Source: Dermatophagoides farinae
Taxonomy: Eukaryota > Arthropoda > Arachnida > Sarcoptiformes > Pyroglyphidae
Direction: 5' to 3'
NCBI RefSeq assembly: GCF_024713945.1
Contig: NC_134677.1
Coordinates: 5,769,001 to 5,833,000, forward strand
DNA: 64,000 bases
The number at the start of each line of letters is the position of its first letter. Position 1 is the first letter of the stretch. Positions 46,720 through 58,202 of this stretch are shown piece by piece. The notes below the pieces were generated by a model. That model searched no databases and had not been told where the DNA came from. It saw only the letters and a program-made list of their open reading frames with translations. The translations under genes and the position numbers were made by a program.

Positions 46720-48315
46720 TCAAAACAGAATGTGAAACGAAAAAAAAAATCGGTGGATAGGATCACAATATTAAATATGGTATATTGTTGCTGTATACAG
46801 TATATACTGAATATAATTTGTCGTCGGTATTTTATGCTTGTTGGTCTATTCAAAAATTCAACTATATTATGATAATGATGTTGTCAATCATTTAATTTTT
46901 CGGTTTTTTTTCATTATAATTCTCCAATAAAAACATTAAAAATAATAATAATAATCCTAAATGAATACTTTTTTTGTGAATGAAATGATGAATAGATGGA
47001 ATGGATGGATAAATCATAAAAATGAGAAGAGAATCACATAAATAACAAAATAATCGACTGAATTATGGACTATTTCGCATGATAATTTATTTTTTTTCTA
47101 AACTTTCTTTTCTATATACGTATATTTCATTTTCGATTCGATCAATTTGACAATAAAATCAATGAATCATCAATGAGATTACAATGCACTATTGTGTTAT
47201 AAACAAAATGATGATTATAGTGATGTCGAAATATCATAATAATTGTTATTGTTATACAAAAAAAAAAATTTTTTTTGAAATTAAAAAATCTTCACAAAAT
47301 ATTTCTCATTCGATGAAATCATTTTGTTTGTTCCCACACCATTTACATATATAAACAATTATATCAATATATGATAATGATGATATTAATCGAATAAAGC
47401 TTAGTACTGCCAGGCGATATGGAATTGAGATTTTATTGTTTTGAATTTCGGCTTTTTCAATACTATTGAGTTTTTTAAAAAAAAAATATATAAACAAAAA
47501 TGAGAATATATCTATTTTAAGTTTATATAACACAAATCAAACTGATTTTTGTTGTTGTTGTTGTTGAGAATCCATACACATCAAATGGTAAATAGTGTCT
47601 GCAAATATTTTCACATATCAATCGTATGTATTGATAGGATCATTTTCCATACGATTGATACAATTGATTGACACATAATTAACCAATTATTAGGAAAAAA
47701 ACAACTAGAAATCATCAACTCACCATTATTATCACTTTGGGTTAAGATTCCATTATTCATTGATAATATCTATCAAATCATATACATCGCATGATGGGGA
47801 AAATGAACATTGAACAAAAAAAAAACACTGTTCTTTCTTTGTGGTCACAATGTTGGGGAAAATCCGAATATCAATATCACGTTGTCGATGATGAATGATG
47901 AAATCATTTTCATTTATGATCCATCGATTGATTTAAACATTAGAATTCTGAACATTCATCCATTATAAACTTGGTTTTTTTGGGAACGTTTTCCAAACGT
48001 TTAACCCGTTTTCTACAATAATGGAAAAAACCCCATGACCACAGCATGAATTATCAAAATCACATAAGGGGTGGTCAAATCATACACATACATACACACA
48101 ATAAACAGATGGAAACAAACATATTTTGGCCATGGCCAAATAAAAAAAATTGCAATATTTCCAATTCAATTCTACTCACAACAACACAAAAGCATATACA
48201 CAAAACAGACATTCACGAAGAACTCAAAACTCGATATGATCGTCATTCGTTCCATTACAAAGTCTGTGCTGTTGTTGTTATGATCGTCTGTGTCCAACAA
48301 GTTGTTGTTAGACGA

Positions 48316-48339
48316 CAACAACAACAACAACAACAACAA
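48316..48339. repeat. (CAA)8 microsatellite
   Basis: Eight perfect CAA units on the plus strand, reading as poly-Gln in one frame. It lies in non-coding DNA. Confidence 0.95.
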
Positions 48340-49956
48340 CGATAACAACATGAGGCAGGTTTTCATCATGGCAACAGGCTTCATTCGGCAATCTGTATAT
48401 CATACACATATGAATGCTGCTTCTGCTGTTGGTATTCGAATTGAATCTTGCATATTGTATTGAATGGAATGTTGTATTATTATGATAGCACATCGTGTCG
48501 ATTTCGACCATTTTCAGTGAATGGCATTTTGACTTGAACGATAACATTTTGGCTTTCGTTTTATTCATTCTTTTTGTGTGAATTTTTTTTTATACATTAC
48601 ATAAAATTGTCTCAAGTCATTCATTCACACATTCTGAGGCCGCTGCCGCCATCAGAGATGCTCTCATAATGATGACTAGGAATTTATTGAGAGCGAGTCT
48701 GATTTTTTTTTTGCTCTTTGTTCTTTTACATTTAATCAAGTTTTTTTTTCTTCACTTTGAAACCTGGTTGTTGTCATCGTCGTCGTGGTGATGATGGTTG
48801 ACCATGATCATCACTATGTTTATATTATGGACGTGATCTGATGAATTCATTCATGCATAGAATTCAAAATCTTTTTTCATCTTGTCGCATTTGCATTCTT
48901 TTCAGAATGAGGATGATGATGACAGAGGACAAAACATTTTCCATTTTTTTTTTTTTTTGTCAATGATGGCGATTATTCTCATAGATAAAAGAGGAAGTTT
49001 TAGAATCAATGTATAGTAAATATTAATTTGCATAATCCACTAATAATCATGTATAATGATGATAAAAGAGTCGACGGTATATAATCAAAAAAGGGATTTT
49101 TTTCCTGAGAAAATAATTTATATACAAAAATACTAAAATATGGAATGTTCCGAATCGACGATGGTGATAATTTAAAAAAAAACACACACACACACGCATA
49201 CACAAACACACACAAAATGATTATGATGGCAAATTGAATATCCGACTGAATCAGAAGGGTTACTCCTATGTGATTATAATAATAGAATATTTTTTCTCAA
49301 CTTTATAGAGTTGGTCATTGATACATCATTCATTCATTCATTCAGTCATTTTTTTTCTAATTGACGGTAAAATCATTGCATAAAAACATTTGCTCTCTTT
49401 ATTTGTGGTTTTATATGATTCCCAAGGCTTTAGATCTCTTTTCTTTGCTTTCTGTGAGTAATCTAGATCTAAAAAATAGCCTTAAGCTTATCATTCATTC
49501 AATATCATCATCATATGTATGAGGCCTACGAACAGTGAAATCGTCTACTTATTTTAAACAAACTAAAATTATGATAAGTTTATTGAAACTTGTATACCAT
49601 GAAGAAGATTTTCAATTAAATTTAACGATAAATTTTCCAACCAATTTATATTAACACACGTTCAAAAACAATATGACCAGATAAAACTTACCATTGATTA
49701 TGATGATGATGATAATAATAATGGATAAGGACGTTTGTCGTCGTCGAATCGAATCATAACAAAAACAAAAAACCCAGATACCCGATTGCCTGAATGGCCT
49801 AGTCCGTCAGGCGTCAACACATTGCACCAAAATGCCCGACTAACCGATGAACCGTCCGTTCATTCAAAGGATACTGACACAAATGAAAATGGAATGACTG
49901 ACTAACACTAACCAGCTAACTGAATGAAACGAATTCTGGTCATTGTATGAATAATT

Positions 49957-50322
49957 TCAATTCTTTTGCTTTTGGAACACTAGCTTGTATGTGCAAACTT
50001 TGTCAGTTGAAAATAAAGTGTTCGTCAGACGCCAGAAATAATAGTAGCAAGCAAAATGTGAAAAAATCAATGCTATATATTTCGTATTCCAATATAATAT
50101 TGAAAATCCAGAATTTATTCCAGAATAATCCCCGTTGAAGAGCCATCTTGTGTTTGCTATGCGAACCACATGTTTCAATTTATACACATCAAGTCTGTGA
50201 AGGTAGAAATTGAATATGTGCTTTTCACCTTCAGCTGTCGCAGCATTGTCGATGTAACCTATTCGTGTGTGTATGTTTGTTATATCTAAATTCGGTTTTT
50301 TAATAATAGGTTTTTTGGCCAT
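49957..50322 (-). CDS. Uncertain ORF divergent from ATP synthase gamma
   Basis: An open frame of 121 residues starting MAKKPIIKKPNLDITNIHTR, 87 bp from the ATP synthase gamma ATG on the other strand. The first 70 residues are less biased than chance frames of this genome (mixed charge, YIDNAATAEGEKHIF), but the second half becomes Phe/Tyr/Leu-rich. I recognise no family. At this base composition a frame of this length is expected by chance roughly once per window, so it may not be a gene; it may instead overlap the promoter or first exon of its neighbours. Confidence 0.2.
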   Translation of the reverse strand: MAKKPIIKKPNLDITNIHTRIGYIDNAATAEGEKHIFNFYLHRLDVYKLKHVVRIANTRWLFNGDYSGINSGFSILYWNTKYIALIFSHFACYYYFWRLTNTLFSTDKVCTYKLVFQKQKN

Positions 50323-50409
50323 CAAATTGTAATTTTTATTCTACCTCTTATCGGTTCGAAAATTTTAATTTTTATTTTTGTTTTCAATTTTCAGATAAAT
50401 TGGCTCAAC

Positions 50410-51324
50410 ATGCTTGCACTCCGTTCATCGCTCAATAATGCAGCCCCGGTTTTGGTTTCATTGGCCACCGCGACCAATCAAAGCCGTGGTATGGCTACGC
50501 TTAAAGATATTCGTGTTCGTCTCAAGTCTGTTACCAACATTCGAAAAATTACACAATCCATGAAGATGGTTTCCGCCGCCAAATATGCACGAGCCGAACG
50601 AGATCTGAAAAATGCTCGAGTTTTTGGATCAGGCACTCTTCAATTTTATGAACGAAGTGATTTAGTCACCGAAGAAGACAAAGAAAAAGGAACCAAACCT
50701 GGTACACTAATTGTCGCCATCGCATCTGATCGTGGCCTTTGTGGCGCTGTTCATTCATCGGTAGCCAAAAAAGTGCGACAAATCATGGCTCATGAATCGG
50801 ACGCAGACAAGATCCAGATAGTCTGTGTTGGCGACAAAGCTAAAGCTATGTTGGCAAGACAATTTGCTAACAACATTTTGATGTTGTTTAACGATTTTGG
50901 TAAACGACCACCACAATTCGGTGATGCTCGAGAGGTTGCCTCACAAATATTGAACTCTAACTATGAATTTGACCGTGGTATAATCATCTACAATCAATTT
51001 AAATCTGTCGTATCCTACAATACTACTGAGATTCCTGTGTTTAGCCAAGGTTCCATTAATTTGTCGCCGAAGATTAGTGTATACGACAGTTTGGATGAAG
51101 ATGTCATTCGATCCTATTATGAATATTCATTGGCCAGCTTGATTTTCTATGCAATGAAAGAAAATGCCTGTAGCGAACAATCATCCCGTATGACGGCTAT
51201 GGACAATGCATCCAAGAATGCTGGCGAAATGATCCAGAAGCTTACGTTGACATTCAATCGAACACGTCAAGCTGTCATTACCAGGGAATTGATTGAAATT
51301 ATTTCAGGTGCGGCTGCTTTGTAA
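50410..51324 (+). CDS. ATP5F1C: Mitochondrial ATP synthase F1 subunit gamma
   Basis: Single coding exon, 304 residues, the usual size. Residues 1-27 (MLALRSSLNNAAPVLVSLAT...) form a basic, Ser/Ala-rich mitochondrial targeting peptide, and the mature protein starts around MATLKDIRVRLKSVTNI. The N-terminal helix of the rotor shaft (RKITQSMKMVSAAKYARAER), the SDRGLCGAVHSS segment and the C-terminal helix (RMTAMDNASKNAGEMIQKLTLTFNRTRQAVITRELIEIISGAAAL) are highly conserved. Gamma is the central stalk that turns inside the alpha3-beta3 ring and couples proton flow to ATP synthesis. Codon use is more GC-rich at third positions than in its neighbours, as expected of a highly expressed gene. An AATAAA poly(A) signal lies at 51343-51348. 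TTC27 converges from the other strand. Confidence 0.98.
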   Translation: MLALRSSLNNAAPVLVSLATATNQSRGMATLKDIRVRLKSVTNIRKITQSMKMVSAAKYARAERDLKNARVFGSGTLQFYERSDLVTEEDKEKGTKPGTLIVAIASDRGLCGAVHSSVAKKVRQIMAHESDADKIQIVCVGDKAKAMLARQFANNILMLFNDFGKRPPQFGDAREVASQILNSNYEFDRGIIIYNQFKSVVSYNTTEIPVFSQGSINLSPKISVYDSLDEDVIRSYYEYSLASLIFYAMKENACSEQSSRMTAMDNASKNAGEMIQKLTLTFNRTRQAVITRELIEIISGAAAL

Positions 51325-51467
51325 TCGTCATTTTTTCCATCAAATAAAGCAATGTTAGATTTAAAATTAAAAAAATTCGATAAATCGAAAAATGTAATTA
51401 TTATTGAAAAATTCAATTATTAAAAAAAAAATTAAATCCAACAAGAATTAATATTGATTATTATGAT

Positions 51468-54014
51468 TCACTTATTCAAAGTATCCATGACTTGATTCTG
51501 TATATGTAAGATTGCGTCGAATTTTGCGTTTAATTTTTCCAATGTTGATGGTTCTGTTATAGGTAAATCTGATCTCGTTTTGTTTACTTGCCCCACAATA
51601 GAGTTTAGCGACAGTCGGAATGAACCTAATGTTGTGCGAAGTTTTGGTGGATATTTTTTAATAAATTCTAAAATATTCACGGCTACATCTTCAAAATGGC
51701 TCAAAACTTCAATAATCTTGTAGACATCTTTCTCCCAATCACTCAGCAATATTTGACGTTGTGATTTTTGCAAACATTGTTCAATTTTCATCACATCATC
51801 TCGGTCACGATTTGCCATTAGTAACAATCGGGCATATAGATTCCAGATTTTTGCCGTTCCAGGTGACGTACTCGTTATACGTCCGAATAGTTCTAAGGAT
51901 TTCGAAATTAATCGTTGATCATTTGAATGTTCTTGAAGACATTTGACGAGTATTTCAGCTACTTGATCATCTAAATATGTTCCTTTGATGTCTATTAATC
52001 GATGCCATGCATGAATGATTTCCCAAATTTCGCCAAGATCGGCACAAACGGCGATATAGTTTTCCCAAATTTTCCATTGTTCAAAATTACATTTAATGGC
52101 TTCTTGTAATGTTTTCATTGCTCGTTCTTTATCCCCGAGTTTGATATAAGCTTTGGACAGATTATTCCACGCTTCAAATGAATCAGTATCGAATTGCAGT
52201 ACTTTTCTATAAGCCATGACAGAAAGATTCCAATCTTCCTGAATTAAACCAATATAACCCATACGATACCAAACATCGGCTTGCATGGAATTGACATCAA
52301 TTGATTTTCGAAAATATTCCAAAGCATTATCATAATCTTTAATATTAAAATAATGTAGACCAAGCAATTTCGGTGCTCGAGCATATTGATTATTCGATAT
52401 TTTCCATGAATAATGGAAACAATCAAGATCTCCGGTTATTTCGCCCAATAAACAATGCATGTCAGGTTGGTTATGATTTTCGGTCAATTTTTCACGAATT
52501 ATTTCCTCGGCTTTATGCAGCAAGCCAATCTTTCTATAGCATTCGATCATTTCACGCCAGTTTAGTAATCGAAGATAGACATCCAAAGCTGATTTGTAGA
52601 CACCCAGAGCAAATAATAGATCTGCATAATGCTTTTCTATTCTCCAGAATGGATTTGAAATTGTCGAATAAAAATATCGTATTCGCTGAAATACTTGTTC
52701 GGGAAAAAATTTTTCATTGGGGTAACGTATTGTTTCGTAGAGGGTTTGAAGCTGTTTCAATGAACGTTCCACCCGTCTACGCATCGAACGTTCTTGAAGA
52801 CTTCGCATTTCCAATAGAATAAACTGCATAATCCAATGGTCACAATGTTGCAGAAGGAAATAAATGAAGGTCAACAATTCTTCACGTAAAAGTTCATCGG
52901 TTGATGATCCAAATCGTTGTTGAAATTTGATCCAAGTGACCATTAACGATTGTTCAATAGGCTTTAAATTGACGATTTGTTTGGATTGAGATGTTTCTTC
53001 ATTAATGAATTTTACTTCTTGCAGAAGCGTATTATCCTCCAAAGGTTCATTAAATGGCATAGCTATCGTGATTTTAACTTCACTATTCTGCTGTTCTTTG
53101 TTATGATCGTCTGATAATCGTTTGAGATTGACCATCAATTGTGAAACTGGTTTTGTTTGAAATTGAGTTCGCATTCCAAGTCGACCAATCAAATTGAATG
53201 AAATATCGGAATGGGTTTTAGCCAACGACATGAATTTTTTCGAATTTTCTTGATCGCCAAAAGCTGTAAATATATTGACCAATTCGGTAAACAAGTTCAT
53301 TTTGAATGAACGGCCTATTTTTTCATTTGATGCAAGAATCGATTCTATTGTGTTCGAATAATCGAGGATTTCATCATAAAGCTTCCCAGTTGAAGATGAA
53401 AGTGATAATTGATGGATAATGGCCGAACGCATTGACCATAAAATAAAGTACAATTGTTCATCAGGATGATTTTGAAAGAAGGTATTGAATTTTCGATTCA
53501 AAAATTCGAATACAAGTCGACATATTTTCAATAATTCAACATTTCTTGCCAATGGAGAAATAGTTTCACCATCAATATCAAGAGAATATTCAATACAATG
53601 AATATCTCCGTTTTTACTTTCGAGATTGAAAAAATCTATGACAAACTCTAGACAATCATCGTAGGATTTCTTCTGACTTCGATCGATATGAAATAGAAAA
53701 TTATCAATGACATAAAGCTGCAAACATGATATGGCTCCGACCAAAAGCTTCCCAGTTCTATCGATCAGTTGTTTAGCTCCTTTAATTTCGACAAAATTTT
53801 CTTCATCTTTCTGGTAATTACGAAACATTGATGTTAAAGCTTGACGAATTTCACGATTTTTGAGAATTTCCAACCAAATCAATTCATTCTTAAAATGAAC
53901 ATACGTTATGGGCATTATTGATTCGACAATAAATTGATGATGATCAATCAACAGATCATAATATCTGTGTAACATTGTATCGCAGAAAATTTCCAAACTA
54001 TCATATTCTTCCAT
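51468..54014 (-). CDS. TTC27: Tetratricopeptide repeat protein 27 homologue
   Basis: Single exon of 848 residues (human TTC27 has 843), from MEEYDSLEIFCDTML. The first 480 residues form a helical region typical of the family. About residues 480-700 contain TPR units, for example GVYKSALDVYLRLLNWREMI, EECYRKIGLLHKAEEIIREK, MHCLLGEITGDLDCF, VNSMQADVWYRMGYIGLIQED and SFEAWNNLSKAYIKLGDKERA, then the strongly conserved CNFEQWKIWENYI. The relatives are yeast Emw1 and human TTC27, essential in yeast and implicated in cell integrity and U5 snRNP assembly; the exact role here is inference. It is unusual in this window in having a 2.5-kb coding region with no intron. The start lies 77 bp from a candidate divergent small gene. 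Confidence 0.93.
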   Translation of the reverse strand: MEEYDSLEIFCDTMLHRYYDLLIDHHQFIVESIMPITYVHFKNELIWLEILKNREIRQALTSMFRNYQKDEENFVEIKGAKQLIDRTGKLLVGAISCLQLYVIDNFLFHIDRSQKKSYDDCLEFVIDFFNLESKNGDIHCIEYSLDIDGETISPLARNVELLKICRLVFEFLNRKFNTFFQNHPDEQLYFILWSMRSAIIHQLSLSSSTGKLYDEILDYSNTIESILASNEKIGRSFKMNLFTELVNIFTAFGDQENSKKFMSLAKTHSDISFNLIGRLGMRTQFQTKPVSQLMVNLKRLSDDHNKEQQNSEVKITIAMPFNEPLEDNTLLQEVKFINEETSQSKQIVNLKPIEQSLMVTWIKFQQRFGSSTDELLREELLTFIYFLLQHCDHWIMQFILLEMRSLQERSMRRRVERSLKQLQTLYETIRYPNEKFFPEQVFQRIRYFYSTISNPFWRIEKHYADLLFALGVYKSALDVYLRLLNWREMIECYRKIGLLHKAEEIIREKLTENHNQPDMHCLLGEITGDLDCFHYSWKISNNQYARAPKLLGLHYFNIKDYDNALEYFRKSIDVNSMQADVWYRMGYIGLIQEDWNLSVMAYRKVLQFDTDSFEAWNNLSKAYIKLGDKERAMKTLQEAIKCNFEQWKIWENYIAVCADLGEIWEIIHAWHRLIDIKGTYLDDQVAEILVKCLQEHSNDQRLISKSLELFGRITSTSPGTAKIWNLYARLLLMANRDRDDVMKIEQCLQKSQRQILLSDWEKDVYKIIEVLSHFEDVAVNILEFIKKYPPKLRTTLGSFRLSLNSIVGQVNKTRSDLPITEPSTLEKLNAKFDAILHIQNQVMDTLNK

Positions 54015-54090
54015 GATGATGTATTGAAGTTGATAAAGATAAATTCAAAAAAAAAATTAAAACAATTTTGAGTCACATGTTTCAGAAAAC

Positions 54091-54527
54091 ATGTTAAGTA
54101 TCGTTCAAAGATGGCGTGACCAAAAACGGATAAAGAAATTCTTAATATTTTTGTACTCTAATTGTTTTTGTCTTTTCTTGACAATTAAATGCTTGTAAGT
54201 AAATTTAGTATTTTTTTTTCATTTTTATCGAAATTTAGTTTCATTATTTTTTGAAACCATACATGAAAAAAAAACTTGAATCGTTGATCTTTGGACATCT
54301 TTACTGATAATAGCTATTAAGCTATTCTGGATCGTTATTTCAGCTATTTGTCTAATCATTTCTATATTAAATGATTAGTATAATATGTATTAACGTTTTT
54401 CAGTGTTTCAGAAATTATCGCGGCCTTTACCATTCTAAATTATGAACCAACAAATGAAATGACTACCTATACAAGACCACAAGACATTGACATTGAACGT
54501 CATAAGAAAGATATGCGAAGAAACTAG
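54091..54527 (+). CDS. Candidate small two-exon gene (75 residues)
   Basis: Exons 54091-54194 and 54404-54527, joined in phase 2 with a strong donor (GCTT|GTAAGT) and a pyrimidine-preceded acceptor (CGTTTTTCAG), give 75 residues. The N-terminus is MLSIVQRWRDQKRIKK, followed by a hydrophobic stretch across the junction and a polar, well-mixed C-terminus (LNYEPTNEMTTYTRPQDIDI, ERHKKDMRRN). That C-terminal exon is what looks coding: balanced residues and codons like the neighbouring genes. The shape, basic start then one membrane segment then charged tail, fits a small mitochondrial or other membrane protein. I do not recognise the family. A weaker donor at 54153 would keep the same phase and give a shorter form. 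It starts 77 bp from TTC27, divergently. Confidence 0.35.
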
Positions 54528-55277
54528 TCTTGCAACACACTCAAAAGTTAATATACAGAACACAAATACACAATTTCTTTATCGACGACGATAGATTCCA
54601 GTCGTTCTTCGTCGCCATCGACTTTATTATTATTATTATGAGCAACAATCAAATTGGTGGTCGTTGTCGTGTTAGTTGTAGTGGCTGCTCGTTTTCAGGT
54701 TTGCTCCTGCCTACCTGTTGAATTTAATCCTCAAACTTTGGTCTTGGCCATCGGTTGTTTGGACGATGAATGACAACTGAAAAAAAAGAAGACGACAACG
54801 AATGTTGTTTTTGGGAAAATAATTTTACAGTTAAAATTTTTTCACTTGTTCATCCAAAATTCTTTAAAAATAATTTTGTGCCAAAATCGTTAAAAACATC
54901 TTATTTTTTTTCATTGCAAATTTCAGTACAAATTTGAATTGTGATAATTTTTTAAATTTTAAATACAAAAATTCTAAATTAACTATTACAAACTTGGCGG
55001 TAGAGTTTTTCGGTTGCCATTGGTTACATTTATTCGAGTGAATCATACCGAATTGGTATACACACTACCAGTATATATAGCCCGGTAGGTTCTTGCATTT
55101 ATATTTTTTTCAAATAAAAAGATTTGTCATCATAATTTTTTTCATTATTCATACATGGAATGTCTTCTTTAACATGTGCAATGAACGTGGCTAATTTTTG
55201 ACAAAGTAAGAAATGATCAGATTTTATTTTGATTGAATTATTAATTGTAAATTTCTAAATAATAGTACGAAATCAAT
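54528..55277. other. Intergenic region upstream of the coiled-coil gene
   Basis: AT-rich; a 63-codon frame at 54530-54721 ends in a Cys-rich stretch but is not supported as a gene. It holds the promoter of the gene starting at 55278. Confidence 0.5.
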
Positions 55278-58058
55278 ATGGACCGAAAATCTATGGCGCC
55301 ACCAGTCGCTAGACCAAATATTCGTAATCCTCTTTTTGGTCATATTTGGAATACCAGAAAATCGGCCAACAAATCTGCGACAAGAAGTGCCAAACCAAAT
55401 TCTTTTGCTCAAAATAGTGATCAAAATTTAAATGATAAGCAATTGAAAAAAATTATTTCATACAATACTAATACTAAAAAGAAACCTGAACGATATTCAT
55501 CATTATTGGATTTAGATTCATTGTCCAAACAAAGAGAAAACATAGAAGATCGGCCAACATCAATATATCACCATAACGATCGCGAATTTCTCCATTCACT
55601 TCGAAATTTCAATAAACATCATCATCATCATGCCATTACATTCCGTACAACATCATTAGCACGTTATATGAAAATGAGTCGTGAAATAGTTGATGATTTT
55701 GTTCGGTTAAAAGCCGATGAATTCGAACAACAAGATGCAAAAACAGGGAATCCAATTGTAGCCAAAATCGATCATATGACACCGACATTGAATAATGAAA
55801 TTAGCATGGGTAAACATTTTCGAAAGAATCCTGCCACAAAAAAACGAATGATACGACCGAAATCGGCCATAGCAACTCGACGTAAACAAATTTCCAATGG
55901 AATTATTCATTCAAAAAGTAGTACAAAATTGAATAATAAACCTGAACAATATTATAGCGATGAAGAAACCGGGTGTCATCAAGGTGACGACGATCAAAAT
56001 TTAGATGATACTGATGATCAAGGAATGAAACCATTGTTTCATCGATCTATGGATCGAATATCATCAATAGCCAATTGGGAACGACAAATTCGTTATGAAT
56101 TTGAAATTGAAAAAGAATTACAGAAAAGAGAGCTAGAAAGACAACGTGAAAAGCTTCAAAGTGATCAAAGAAAATTAGAAGATTGGGATAAACAATTACG
56201 TATCGAATTGGATGCACGTGAACGAAAATTACGTTTAGGTGAAGAAGAGCTTAAATCACGTGTTGAAGATTTCAACCAGAAAACTAATGAATTAATGCGA
56301 CGTGAACAGATGATCAATGAAATTGTTGGTGAACGAATCAAAGCAGAGATGAAATTCGAAATTGAAAAATTGAGAAAAAAATTCAACGAGCTAGAGATTG
56401 ATAAAAGTAATCTGATCAAAAAAGAAGAACGAGTTAAAGAAGTTGAAGCTCGATTACATGAACAAGTGAAGATTGTCAAAGAAAAAATTGATAGCAAACG
56501 TATGAGCGATATGGAATTGGCAAAATATCGTAAAGAATTGGAAATAACAAAGAAGGAAAATGAAGTGCTAAAGGAAAAAGTCGATAGTATGGAAGATTAT
56601 CAGATAACTAAATTTGAAAATCGAGCATTCAAAAATGAACTTCAAATTCTTAAAGAAAGTTTAGAAAGTAAAAATCAAGAACTAGAACGCGATCGAGAGC
56701 GATGGGAACGAGAACAGCGTTCGAATGATCAGAAAATTATTTGTTTAAAAAGAGATTTACGAAAAGCAGAACAAGAATCGGTGTTGCTCAAGCAAAAATT
56801 TCAGGCTGATCAAGAAGAATTCTCTTCTAAATATGAAGCAGCAAACGGTCAAGTAAAACGTTTGCAAGCGTTCATTAAGGATCATCTCGCTAAATTGTGA
56901 GTATTTATCTAAAACAAAGGAATTATTTTTTGATTTCCATATTAATTTTTTAGGAACAACGATTTTTCTAGTACAACGCAAACTTTTAATCAATTTCGAC
57001 CATCAGTATCGTTTTCAAATGGCAATAATCATCAACATCAAATAAGCCACCATCGAGGACATTCGTTATATCATGTTCCTACATCATCTGCGACATTGAA
57101 TCATCATCGTTCATCATATCATCATCAACGTTCAATTTCAATGGATGGATTCCATAAACCTCAGAATCGCTATTCACATGTTAGAGGATGTAGATTATGC
57201 AATGATAATGAGAATGATCTTGAATATGATAATAACCATAGCAAATACGGAATTCTTCATAGGAGTGGTGATGTACATATTCTTCATGATGACTATGAAG
57301 AAGCAGAAGAGGTAGAAGATCGTTTATCGTCATGTAGTACAGCAGAAAATAATGAAAAACAGCACGAACAATCGACATTTTACAAATCATTCGAAACGGA
57401 AAAAGATGACTATGAGAGCCAGAATAATTCACCGAAAAAATTAGGACAATCATCTTCGGATGAATTTGTGCGTAAAATTATAGATAAAATCTATGAAAAA
57501 ATGTCCAATAATAAATTACCCGACGTTTCATCGATCATAGATGACAATAATGATGTAAGCGGTGATAATTTGAATGATCACCATCATAATCAGTTTGAAA
57601 ATCGTTTCAACCCACCAGAAAATGCTTCATTAGATCGATCTGACCAAAACCACCATCAAAACTCACCATTAGTACATCGAACCCTATATGAAGAATTGCT
57701 CATTGCATCCGAATTAGAAACTTCTTCAAAAAAATTAAACAAGATTGATTCGATTGCTACTGGTATTTCGCGATCTCCAGAAAAAACATCAAATATTGTT
57801 AAAGGGTCAGATTCAATATTTTCATCATCACTGAAATTTCAAAATGTCACACAGCCTTCTCAAATTGCTATAGCAAGTGTTTCATCTAAACTTGAAAATG
57901 ATACCAATAATAATAGGATAAATGGCGGTGTTGAACCCAAAACCAGTTCGAATTCAAATTCAAACGGAATGATCATGATGGCCAAGAACAATTCGAACGT
58001 TGTTGATCATTCGAATCATAGTTCAAAATCAAGTGAATCTTTTGAGGTCGACTGGTAA
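55278..58058 (+). CDS. Large coiled-coil protein, possibly centrosomal or ciliary
   Basis: Exons 55278-56896 and 56954-58058, joined in phase 2 over a 57-bp intron (AAATT|GTGAGT ... TTTTAG), encode 907 residues. Residues 1-250 are basic and low in structure (MDRKSMAPPVARPNIRNPLF, with a His run). About residues 255-545 form one nearly uninterrupted coiled coil (WERQIRYEFEIEKELQKREL ... MINEIVGERIKAEMKFEIEK ... SKYEAANGQVKRLQAFIKDH). Residues 546-907 are Ser/Asn/His-rich, acidic in places, and probably disordered. The layout resembles centrosomal and basal-body proteins of the OFD1/CEP class, but I see no LisH or other domain that would fix this, and coiled coils resemble one another by chance. 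The ordinary family assignment is therefore open. It converges with the gene at 58203-59420. Confidence 0.8.
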
Positions 58059-58202
58059 TTAATCTGATATATTTATTCGATTTTTTTTTCGTAGTGGAAA
58101 ACAAATTTACAAATTCATATTTCATGAAAAAGGTGATCAAAGAATGATGTACAAAATAATATTTACAAATAAAATAAATTTTTTGTCTTTGAAAATAATA
58201 AA

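Larger units (their letters stand above)
46720..50409. other. Divergent region between Smurf and ATP synthase gamma
   Basis: About 3.7 kb without a firm coding region. It probably holds the 5' untranslated exon(s) and promoter of Smurf: a strong minus-strand donor (AATG|GTAAGTTTT) ends a candidate exon at 49692, below a GC-richer patch at about 49775-49930. Another GC-rich patch lies at about 48638-48670. A (CAA)8 repeat is at 48316-48339. A likely 5' UTR intron acceptor for ATP synthase gamma (CAATTTTCAG) is near 50394. Confidence 0.45.

Noticed and set aside
50410-51324. Possible nuclear copy of a mitochondrial or bacterial gene, given the GC-richer codons
   Set aside because: Targeting peptide, codon use and poly(A) signal fit an ordinary highly expressed nuclear gene for ATP synthase gamma.
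54530-54721. 63-codon frame ending in a Cys-rich stretch
   Set aside because: Mostly hydrophobic low-complexity sequence; no convincing downstream exon joins its possible donor in frame.
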